Source: Chitinophagaceae bacterium (GTDB lineage: Bacteria; Bacteroidota; Bacteroidia; Chitinophagales; Chitinophagaceae). Taken from it: a stretch of 64,000 nt of DNA. Numbering within the stretch: position 1 is the stretch's first letter; each line of letters starts with the position of its first letter. The stretch is from assembly GCA_016702745.1 (NCBI GenBank), contig JADJDJ010000003.1:496001-560000 (forward strand). The letters run 5' to 3'. The notes beneath the pieces are model-generated. The model ran no database searches and was not told the origin of the DNA. It saw nothing but the letters and a program-made list of their open reading frames with translations. Both the position numbers and the translations under genes were made by a program. Shown in pieces: positions 28,101 through 36,916 of the stretch.

Positions 28101-29794
28101 GAGTCATTATCGTTCACAAATCCGGCGGCACCCACAGAGGAGAGCATTATATTTTTAGAATTGGGGATGGTACTGGTACTGTAAATCTCACAATTCCCGA
28201 ACCAGTTATTGTCTAAGCCTGCTCCCTGGGACCCCACCAGATGTACCACTCCTTCCGTCACGGATGGTCCCGTATTACTTCCCCCGATTTTCAGGTATTC
28301 AAATCTGTTACCAGAAGCATTGTTCAGGCGAAAAACAGATCCGTAACTATTATTGATGACGCTTAACTGGCTGCTGGTTCCTGTACCACCCGGCCGGCCG
28401 TCGAAGACGACATAACCGGCACTGTCGAGTAAAAACAGCTGTGTGAAATTACTTCCTGTAATCTGCAAATTAGTTGCAGCTGCCTGCGGGCGTATGGACA
28501 CCCGATAATTGCTGATACAAGGCACCTGTAGTGTTTTGGGGAAACTGATCGGAAACACTTCACTGCTGCTGGTATAAGATCCGGTTAATTCAAACTGAAC
28601 ATTTCCTGCCACTCCCTTATACCGGATGCTGTCAATAGCATGAGTCAGGCTGGCGTAATTCGCACCAGGGCCTACTGTATAAGAACCATTCAGCAAACAA
28701 CTGGTGGTGGCATTTACCGTGGAAGTACTTTGTAAACAGGCGCCTTCCGTGAAAGCAATTACCCTGAAATAATAAGTGTTGCCCAAGAGCAGGTTACCCA
28801 CCGTATAAAAAGTTCCGTTAGCGGCGGTCGTTCCTGCTGTTACAAAATTGATATTGTCAGATGACACCAGTACATGGTACCCCAACTCATTTGTACTGTT
28901 GTCGTTCCATTTCAATGAAACAATAGTTGCCCCGATTTCCGTAATCTGTAATCCAGAAGGGGCTGATCCGTTGAGGGCCGGGGCGGTAAAAGAAAATAGC
29001 CGGCGCTGACCCTCCGTCAAAGAATGCAGTCCGATGATATCGCCTGCTGCTGCAGTATTCACCAGGCTTTGCGTGGCTGGTTCCTGTGCAGCAATTGCCG
29101 TAAAAGGGAAACTGATCAGGTTCTGTAGAGCCAGGAACTGGTTATCGGTAAGCCCGTTTGTAAACCCGATTGAAGCGGTAACTGTTGAGGAGGCACTTAC
29201 GATGCTCATGTTACCATATATATATTCTATTACACCACTTCCTTCATATAACCTTAACTGAAATCGGGCACTGGGTGAAGGTGCGGGTGCGCTTGAATTG
29301 ATAATGGTATTCCACTCTATTACGCGGCAACGGTTAGGCGTAGTTCCGGTAATCAGTGTGCGGACCGTTGCACCTGCTGACGGGGTATACATTTTATCCC
29401 AAAAAGGAGCGAGTACCGGGGCGTTGTTGACACCAGGTGGATAGACCACATTTCTGGTGAGATCATTATTATCAGTTGGCCCAAGTATTCCCGCTGCAGA
29501 ATTGAATACACCCAGTCCAAGATCACCATTTGAACCGGCGACAAAATGGGTATAATACCTGCCCATGTACACAAAATCAAACCCGATAGGCTGTAATGCA
29601 GATGTAACATTGGTGGAAGCATTCGGTACCAGATTAGGCTCAGTGGAAAAGATGACAGGATTACCCGATTTATCAGCAGCCAGTGAACCTGTGGTATTAG
29701 TAGTTATTGTATAGTTCAATGAAGACTGTGAAGCAGCATCGACAACTTTAAAGAGGGACAGCAATAAGATAAAATACCGGGTAATAGTATTCAT
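25182..29794 (-). CDS. Large T9SS-exported beta-helix/IPT-repeat protein (two homopolymer frameshifts)
   Basis: Restoring two single-base errors gives 1536 residues. The order is: signal peptide, a GLFxV-type N-terminal domain, a fibronectin type III domain (about residues 280-370), a long right-handed beta-helix (about 380-1080), five IPT/TIG-like Ig repeats of about 80 residues (motif FSPTSGGAGTLVTISGSNLT), and a T9SS type A sorting domain (PNPGTGEIVI ... GIYFIQWMAG). The errors are one extra C on the plus strand at 26724-26729 and one extra A at 25623-25627; the neighbouring repeat has four A at the equivalent site, which supports the correction. It is probably surface-exposed, with unknown ligand. 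Confidence 0.85.
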
Positions 29795-29923
29795 AACATT
29801 TGTATTTCATGGCAGCCCCGAGTGCTAATTAAATTTAAACATTTATACATACTTATACAAATATTGTAAACCCGCAGGCCTTTTTGTTGAATTTCAATCC
29901 ATGCGGAATGGATACCCAAAAAA

Positions 29924-29950
29924 ATATCCCACCAGTCTGGCGGGATACTT
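29924..29950 (-). terminator. Intrinsic terminator of fusA
   Basis: On the minus strand TATCCCGCCA-GAC-TGGTGGGATA (one G-U pair in RNA) is followed by seven T. It lies 24 bp past the fusA stop. Confidence 0.85.
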
Positions 29951-29973
29951 TTTTATTGGAATAAGTGATAAGC

Positions 29974-32116
29974 TTAAGCGTTCACTTTACCCTTTACTTT
30001 AGAAATCACTTCCTCGGCGATATTGTTCGGCGCCGGAGCATAATGAGAAAACTCCATGGTTGAAGAAGCACGACCGGAAGATAATGAACGGAGCTGTGTA
30101 ACATATCCGAACATTTCACTCAGCGGCACTTTGGCTTTGATGACCTCGGCACCGGCACGGTTATCCATTCCTTCCAGCATCGCACGACGACGGTTCAGGT
30201 CACCCGTAACATCACCCATATACTGGGCAGGAGTGATCACTTCCACCCTCATAATCGGCTCGAGCAGGATCGGCTTGGCCTTTCTGGCTGCCTCACGGAA
30301 ACCTTGTTTGGCACAAAGCTCGAAAGACATAGAGTCAGAGTCAACCGCGTGGAAGCTACCGTCAAATACACGGATCTTCATATTGTCAACCGGGTAGTTA
30401 GCCAACACCCCAGTCGTCATGGATTGTTCAAAACCTTTCTGAATGGCTGGAACAAATTCACGGGGAATGGATCCACCAAACAGATCGTTGACAAACTGGT
30501 ATTGCTTATCAGGGTTTTCTGCTTTCCATTCTGCATCCACCGGACCCAGACTGAACTGGATATCGGCGAATTTACCACGACCACCGGTTTGTTTTTTCAG
30601 GGTTTCCCTGTGCTCAATAGTAGCATTGAATGCTTCCTTATAAGCCACCTGTGGTGCACCCTGGTTTACTTCTACTTTAAATTCACGACGCATACGATCA
30701 ATGATGATCTCCAGGTGCAGTTCTCCCATTCCGCGAAGGATGGTCTGACCGGTATCCTCATCTGTATTCACACGCAGGGTAGGATCTTCTTCCACCAGTT
30801 TGGCAATAGCCATACCCATTTTATCTACGTCAGCCTGTGTTTTTGGCTCCACCGCTACTGCGATTACAGGCTCAGGGATGAACATATTCTCCAGGGTGAT
30901 CGGATGATCTTCATCACACAACGTATCACCGGTTTTGATTTCCTTGAAACCAACGGCTGCTCCGATATCACCAGCTTCGATGAAATCGATCGGATTCTGC
31001 TTATTGGCAAACATTTTCATGATCCGGCTGATCCTTTCCTTTTTACCACTTCTTACATTCAATACATAAGAACCGGCATCCAGGTGACCGGAATAGCACC
31101 GGAAGAAGGCCAGACGACCTACGAAAGGATCGGTCATGATTTTAAAAGCCAGGGCCGCAAATGGTTCTTTGGGGTCTGCTTTACGGGTCAGTTCCTCACC
31201 GGTATCAGGATGGGTACCCTTGGTATCAGGAATATCCACCGGTGAAGGCAGATAACGGCAAACCGCATCCAGTGCAGTTTGTACTCCTTTATTTTTGAAG
31301 GATGAACCACACATCATCGGAACGATGCTCAGGTCAACTGTTGCTTTGCGGATCGCTTCATGCATTTCATCTTCTGTAATGCTGTTGGGATCATCAAAGA
31401 ATTTCTCCATCAGTTTATCATCATATTCTGCTACTGCTTCCACGAGGGATGCTCTCCACTCCTTCGCTTCTTCCAGCATATCAGCAGGTACTTCGATTTC
31501 ATCAAATGTCATTCCCTCTGTTTCCATGTGCCAGATGATCCCTTTCATTTTGATCAGGTCAACTACCCCTTTAAAATCATCTTCCGCACCAATCGGTAAC
31601 TGCAGGAGAACGGCTTTGTAACCCAGCATTTCTTTAACCTGCTTAACCACCATCAGGAAGTCAGCACCGGCACGGTCCATTTTGTTTACAAACCCGATAC
31701 GGGGAACACCATAGCGGTTAGCCTGGCGCCAAACAGTCTCCGACTGAGGCTCCACACCATCCACGGCAGAAAACAGGGCGATCAGACCATCCAGTACCCG
31801 CATGGAACGCTCTACCTCAACGGTAAAGTCCACGTGACCCGGAGTATCAATGATATTAAATGAATACTTTTTGGTATCAGGAGTGGCTTTACCCAGCACA
31901 GTCGGGAAATTCCACTGACAGCTAACCGCTGCTGAGGTAATGGTAATACCCTTTCCTTTCCTGCTCCATCCAGTCTGTGGTAGCTGCACCATCGTGCACC
32001 TCACCAATCCGGTGGATCATCCCTGTATAACGGAGGATACGCTCCGTAGTGGTGGTCTTGCCCGCATCAATGTGCGCGGCGATTCCGAAGTTTCTTTGAA
32101 ATTTTAAGTCTGCCAT
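29974..32116 (-). CDS. fusA: Elongation factor G (frame broken near the switch I region)
   Basis: A translocation GTPase. The N terminus carries the P-loop AHIDAGKTTTTERILRYTG. The remainder includes the G3 motif DTPGHVDFTVEVERSMRVLDG and G4 NKMDRAGADF, followed by domains II-V (for example MGELHLEIIIDRMRREFKVE). The frame changes around 31949-31962. The family sequence there is MEQEQERGITIT, and the DNA fits it if two bases are missing. Corrected length is about 714 residues. Because fusA is essential this is taken as a consensus error. It is not linked here to rpsL/rpsG, and two secreted-protein genes separate it from rpsJ. Confidence 0.93.
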
Positions 32117-32405
32117 GACAATTGTTGTTTGTTACCGTAGGCCCGGCTTTCACCTTCGCCTCTTTTAATAATTGATTTTTAATTTGATTTATTTGAAGTA
32201 CCGGTTCCTGTCCTGCTGCTCTTCCTTTAGATCCTGAACAGTTCCCTGTATTTTTTCCGGGTAAGATCAGCTGTATAGAATGATTGTCCCGGGCGGGAAA
32301 ACAGCTGATATGTTGATTTAGACTCTCATAGACTGCCACTTGAAGAAAAAGCCCGCCTCAGGTTTCGATCCCACAAATGCTTCTCTTAATGGCGCCGCAA
32401 AGGTA
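32117..32405 (-). promoter_or_regulatory. Putative fusA promoter and structured leader
   Basis: A -7-like TACCTTTG lies on the minus strand at 32398-32405, with a TTC but no exact TTG at the expected -33 distance. The resulting leader of about 280 nt contains a strong stem of nine base pairs (ATCAGCTGT/ACAGCTGAT, 32266-32274 with 32301-32309) enclosing a GC-rich inner helix. No convincing coding sequence was found. From 32406 to 32612 only an ompA terminator is seen. Confidence 0.4.
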
Positions 32406-32558
32406 GGAAAAAAACGGAACAAAAACGAAGGATTTGTTCCCCCCGGTTCAGTCGGGAATAAATTCATCAGTTGCCTGAAAATCAATGACTAAGCTTTGTA
32501 GTTCAGGCAAAGGCCCGGCCAGCGCCTGAAACAGCAGGGAATGAAAGGGCCATCCCAG

Positions 32559-32588
32559 TAAAAAAAATGTCCCGCTGATGCGGGACAT
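32559..32588 (-). terminator. Intrinsic terminator of the OmpA-family gene
   Basis: A nine-base-pair stem, ATGTCCCGC-ATCA-GCGGGACAT on the minus strand, is followed by an unbroken T-tract of eight. Confidence 0.85.
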
Positions 32589-32612
32589 TCGATATACTAT
32601 TAAGTAGTTGGT

Positions 32613-34013
32613 TTATTTATAATAACTGAGGGTAAGCTCTGAACGTCTGTTCTGCTGACGACCAGCTGCAGTATTATTTGTAGCAATCGGCTTGGTTTCC
32701 CCATAACCAGTCGCGGCAATACGGCTTTCGTCCACACCCTTACTTACCAGGTATTTCTTCACGGCATTGGCCCTGTTCTCACTCAATGTCTGGTTATAAG
32801 CATCCGCACCTACATTATCAGTATGACCATCAATAGCGAGCTCGATTTCCGGATTTTCACTCATGATCTTAGCCACATCGTTCAGCCCTTTGAAAGAACT
32901 GGTACGAAGGATCGACTTACCGGTTTCGAACAGGATATTTTTAGCAGCGACACTGATACGCTTTTTGATTTCTTCAGGGATAATGGGACAACCCTGATTC
33001 TCAGGAACCCCTTTCAGCTTCGGGCATTTATCTTCTTCATCATTCACACCATCACCATCTGAATCCGGAATCGGACAACCCTGGTAACGGGCTACACCGG
33101 GTACAGTGGGACATTTATCTTCCTCATCATTGATACCATCTTTATCTGTATCAGGAATCGGACAACCCTGGTAACGGGCCAGACCCGGAACAGTCGGACA
33201 TTTATCTTCCTCATCATTGATACCATCTTTATCAGTATCAGGAATCGGACAGCCCTGGTATTTAGCGAGTCCTTTTACATCAGGACACTTATCGTCCTTA
33301 TCCAGAATGCCATCTCCATCACGGTCAGGACAACCCTGTGTAGCAGCGGGGCCAGGCACATCAGGACAGGCATCCACATTATCAGGAACTCCATCACCAT
33401 CACGATCAAGTACCACTACTTTCGGTTCTGGTTTCTTACCCAGGCGGGCAGCCACACCGATCGCATGCTGTAGGTGATAATTAGAAGTTTCTGTAGTCAG
33501 GGGAACGCGGTAAGTGGAATTGATGAATAAATGTGCTTCATCGATGAAATTAATTTTCAACCCAACACCCAACGGAAGGTTGGCGCCATAATAGTTCAGG
33601 TATTTGTGTCCTGATACTCCTAATGTGAGATAGGGTTGTACCCAGTATTTCTCAGTCATCATTTTCAGATTCACAGCGGCTGAAGCTTCCAGCAACAGTT
33701 TGTCTGTACCGAATGACTTATTAGGCATGGGGTAACGAAGAAAAGTACCGCCAAGAGATAATGCATAGTCCATATGCTTCCTGATCCCTTTGAAATAGTT
33801 GATCGCAAGACCGGGACTCATTTCGCTGAGCTTTGCCAGTTTTTTGTCGGCCAATACCTTTACCAATGAACTGGAACGTATACGGGCAGGTGTAACAAAA
33901 TCGTTTACAAAAAAACTAATACCGAGCGCCTTAGGTCTAATTTCATCTTCTTGACCGTAACTGGCAGGTACAAGCAGGTACAGTGCAATTAATGCAGACA
34001 GTATCTTCTTCAT
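32613..34013 (-). CDS. OmpA-family outer membrane protein with thrombospondin type 3 repeats
   Basis: A 466-residue protein. A signal peptide (MKKILSALIALYLLVPASYG) precedes an N-terminal beta-barrel-like domain of about 180 residues. Five Asp-rich thrombospondin type 3 calcium-binding repeats follow (DRDGDGVPDNVDACPD, DTDKDGINDEEDKCP), then a C-terminal OmpA peptidoglycan-binding domain (ILFETGKSILRTSSFKGLND, IDGHTDNVGADAYNQTLSEN, RRSELTLSYYK). It anchors the outer membrane to the cell wall. The ATG at 34013 fits the signal peptide better than an upstream in-frame ATG at 34043. A TATTTTTG -7-like element lies nearby on the minus strand. Confidence 0.92.
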   Translation of the reverse strand: MKKILSALIALYLLVPASYGQEDEIRPKALGISFFVNDFVTPARIRSSSLVKVLADKKLAKLSEMSPGLAINYFKGIRKHMDYALSLGGTFLRYPMPNKSFGTDKLLLEASAAVNLKMMTEKYWVQPYLTLGVSGHKYLNYYGANLPLGVGLKINFIDEAHLFINSTYRVPLTTETSNYHLQHAIGVAARLGKKPEPKVVVLDRDGDGVPDNVDACPDVPGPAATQGCPDRDGDGILDKDDKCPDVKGLAKYQGCPIPDTDKDGINDEEDKCPTVPGLARYQGCPIPDTDKDGINDEEDKCPTVPGVARYQGCPIPDSDGDGVNDEEDKCPKLKGVPENQGCPIIPEEIKKRISVAAKNILFETGKSILRTSSFKGLNDVAKIMSENPEIELAIDGHTDNVGADAYNQTLSENRANAVKKYLVSKGVDESRIAATGYGETKPIATNNTAAGRQQNRRSELTLSYYK

Positions 34014-34142
34014 AAAGAGATAGTTTGGTTTTAATCTAAACAAAAATAACGGGTAAGTTTAATATCAGGAAATAAATTATTTAGCTATGATTCATAGGGT
34101 TGCGAAGCCTGCCAGGCTGTAGAAAACATGTGAAAAAAGGGC

Positions 34143-35830
34143 TTAAAAGGCGGCGGGGCGGGTATAGTATTTTTCCCGGAGAAACCGGTCTTCCCCATAC
34201 ACATCATCATAAAATACCAGCCGGCCATCCCGCCCTTCACAGGTAAGATAACGGATAAAAACGGGCATTTTATTCCTGATTTGGATATGATGTTTCTCCT
34301 TATTGGCCAGCCAGACCCGCATCGAGTCCCCGGTATGAAAGTTCCGGGGGGCCTGCAAACTATCAACCCGAAGGATATACCTGGCCAGTTTTTGCCAGTC
34401 CTGTACCCGAACACAACCATGACTCAGGGACCGCATGGCATTGGAAAACAGGTAACGTTGATTGGTATCATGCAGGTAGACCGAGTACTTATTATCAAAA
34501 TGGAACTTGATTATCCCCAGCGCATTGGCATCGCCGCTTCCCTGCACCACCCGGTAAGGGATCCCTTTGCTGTATTTTGACCAGTCCACCGAGTAGGGAT
34601 CCACTTCGTTACCGTCTTTGTCAACCAGGCTGAAACCCTTTTTGGCCAGATAACCTGGGTTCTTTTTCACCGCCGGCAGAATTTCCTTGGAAACGATACT
34701 GGGAGGTGGCACCCACTGCGGGTAGGTAATCAGAACGGAGATGGCACTGTTGAGTAAAGGTGTCCGGGTTTTGGCCTTCCCGCAAATCACCCGGGATGTA
34801 AAAGCAATTTTCCCGTTTTCCACCATATCCAGATAATTGGAAGAAGCATTGACCCAGATATACTTCTCCGGCATCTGAGCCGGCAATTTTTTAAACTTAT
34901 CCAGACTGATAGCAATCCGGATGAATTTTTCCTCATCCGACAGGTTCAGCATTCGCAGCGTTCCCTCCCCTGGACGACCATCCACCGTCAATCCCTTTTC
35001 TTTCTGAAATTTCTTTACCGCTTCGGATAGCTGTACAGAGTCTGCCGCAACAGAATCAAATGAGATATATCCCCCCCTTCAAATAATCTTTTTTGCAATG
35101 CTGTTTTATAGCCTGCCTGATCTTTTCCAGGTACTTTGGTAAAACTTTTAAACTGCGCATGCTTCAAAAAATCAGGGATGCCTTTTTTAATCTCATGATA
35201 AGCCAGGTGATCCGGTTCAAGGGAATTGATGAAAGTATTGATGGCCCCGCTTTCTTTTACAGACTGCAGCGACGACAATAAAAAATCAGTACTGACCAAT
35301 GTATCCTTATTTAAACTGATACTGTCATTCGGCAGCTTCCCCAGTTTGATATCATGAACCAGTTGTACAAAGGCATCAGTCAGCATCAGGTCGGCCTTTG
35401 CCCAGCGCAGGGCATCCCTTCTTGCATATTTCGCCAGACTGTCCAATAGCATGTCCTGCCAGATACCGGCCAGAGCAGTCGCATGATAATCTTCCGGGAA
35501 AAGCCCCAGCAAGCGGGCCGATTGTATCATCGACTGTAAAGAATCAGCTCCCGGCTTCCATTGTTGTCCGGCAGCCCAGATAGCCTGATTATTGCTTTGC
35601 GTATAACTCCGCTTCACCAGACCGGCCTGCTGTAATCTGAATCCGGAATCTGCATCAGCTGTGGCTCCGCTTTTCAATAAATCATTAATCAGTGTATTTG
35701 TTTTCTGGCTGAGTTCTTCCGGACTGGAAGCATGGTTGGCAGACTGACCTCCCCCGTCACCGCAGGAATGGATAACAGTAATCACTGCAATGGAAAAGAT
35801 CAACCGTAAAAAGAGAATGTAGTGGCGCAT
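34143..35830 (-). CDS. YcbB-like L,D-transpeptidase lipoprotein (one-base frameshift)
   Basis: An enzyme making 3-3 peptidoglycan cross-links or attaching proteins to the wall. The N-terminal part from 35830 has a lipoprotein signal (FSIAVITVIHSC, lipobox Cys) and the YcbB scaffold domain. The frame breaks at a run of seven C on the plus strand (35071-35077). Adding one base continues it into a peptidoglycan-binding segment (KGLTVDGRPGEGTLRMLN) and the YkuD catalytic domain with the motif SLSHGCVRVQDW. The corrected protein has 562 residues, normal for the family. The ATG at 35830 was chosen because it starts the lipoprotein signal. Confidence 0.88.
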
Positions 35831-35893
35831 ATGGGTATAATCGGTGGCATCCGGTTTTTTCAGGTAATTTACACTTAAATCAGGTACGGCCGG

Positions 35894-36622
35894 ATGAATA
35901 ACAAAATACAAAAAGCTTTTCGCAGTTATAGCAGCTGCTTCATCTTTTTTATAACTGCCCCCTTTTACCAAATGGTTGCACAGGATACCGGGTATATCCG
36001 GCCTCCGGTGACGGATAAATATGAACAATACAAAAAGCAGGTGAAGCAGGATCTGAATAAAACCATGGTGGAACTGAAGCAGGCCATCCCGGGAATCCTT
36101 TATGACCTTCGCTATGCCAGTAAGAATAATTTTATGCACCGCCTGATGTATCCTGCCGGAACCAGGCATACTTTTTTAAGAAAACCTGCCGCTGAGGCCC
36201 TGAAAAAAGTACAGGAAGAACTGGCGAAAAAAGGACTTGGACTGAAAATCTATGATGCCTACCGGCCTTATTCGGTTACGGTAAAATTCTGGGAACTGAT
36301 CAGGGATGAAAGATTTGTAGCCCATCCCCGCAACGGGAGTGGTCATAACCGCGGAATCGCCGTTGATCTTACCATCATCACATTGAAGACAGGCCAGGAA
36401 CTGAACATGGGAACCGGCTTTGATAATTTCTCAGATACCGCACATCAGGGATTTTCAAAATTGCCGGAAGCGGTGATGCAAAACAGGCAGTTGCTTAAAT
36501 CCTTAATGGAGCAAAATGGGTTTAAGCCTTATGCTGATGAATGGTGGCATTACTCCTGGCCATCTGCGGTAAAATTCGAAATACTGGATATCGAATTTAA
36601 AAAACTGGCTAAGGATTTATAG
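35894..36622 (+). CDS. VanX/DdpX-type D-alanyl-D-alanine dipeptidase
   Basis: A 242-residue secreted or periplasmic zinc dipeptidase of peptidase family M15D. The zinc ligands are in SGHNRGIAVDLT (His and Asp) and EWWHYSW (His). The upstream arginine-containing YDAYRPYSV motif is also present. A hydrophobic N-terminal segment (SCFIFFITAPFYQMVAQ) acts as signal peptide. Without vanA/vanH neighbours it is more likely used for cell wall dipeptide recycling than for vancomycin resistance. It is divergent from the L,D-transpeptidase, and its 3' end overlaps the convergent DUF952 gene by 6 bp. Confidence 0.88.
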   Translation: MNNKIQKAFRSYSSCFIFFITAPFYQMVAQDTGYIRPPVTDKYEQYKKQVKQDLNKTMVELKQAIPGILYDLRYASKNNFMHRLMYPAGTRHTFLRKPAAEALKKVQEELAKKGLGLKIYDAYRPYSVTVKFWELIRDERFVAHPRNGSGHNRGIAVDLTIITLKTGQELNMGTGFDNFSDTAHQGFSKLPEAVMQNRQLLKSLMEQNGFKPYADEWWHYSWPSAVKFEILDIEFKKLAKDL

Positions 36623-36916
36623 TGGAATCACATCAGTGACTGCCGAAACATTGATCGGGCCATATATATGAGGAAAAGTATCCTGTGTGGTAGGTGACCA
36701 GTCGAAAACATAATGACTGGTCAGTTGATCAGTATCAATCACCAGTTTCACCAGGTTTGTTTTCCCATCAAAATATCTTTCCAGTACACCGGCTACCTGA
36801 TGTTCCTGGGAACAATGAATAAACCCTTCGTCTTTCAGGGAAGGGTGCTCATAAGCTCCGGTTTGTTTGGCTGTCTCCCAGGCATCTGCAAAAGCAACAT
36901 GATAGATAATTGGCAT
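36617..36916 (-). CDS. DUF952 domain protein
   Basis: A 99-residue cytosolic protein of unknown function. It shows the DUF952 pattern: IYHVAFADAWETAKQTGAYE, the EGFIHCS motif, and FPHIYGPINVSAV near the C terminus. Its ATG shares one base with the TAA of aroC (TAATG), so it is the translationally coupled last gene of the aromatic operon. A link to the pathway is only positional. Confidence 0.85.
   Translation of the reverse strand: MPIIYHVAFADAWETAKQTGAYEHPSLKDEGFIHCSQEHQVAGVLERYFDGKTNLVKLVIDTDQLTSHYVFDWSPTTQDTFPHIYGPINVSAVTDVIPL

Noticed and set aside
32340..32405. A short peptide gene in the fusA leader ending in FKWQSMRV
   Set aside because: No good start codon precedes it and nothing supports conservation.
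35894..36622. Vancomycin resistance gene
   Set aside because: The VanX-like dipeptidase has no vanH/vanA/vanR/vanS neighbours, and Gram-negative outer membranes exclude vancomycin. Dipeptide recycling is more plausible.
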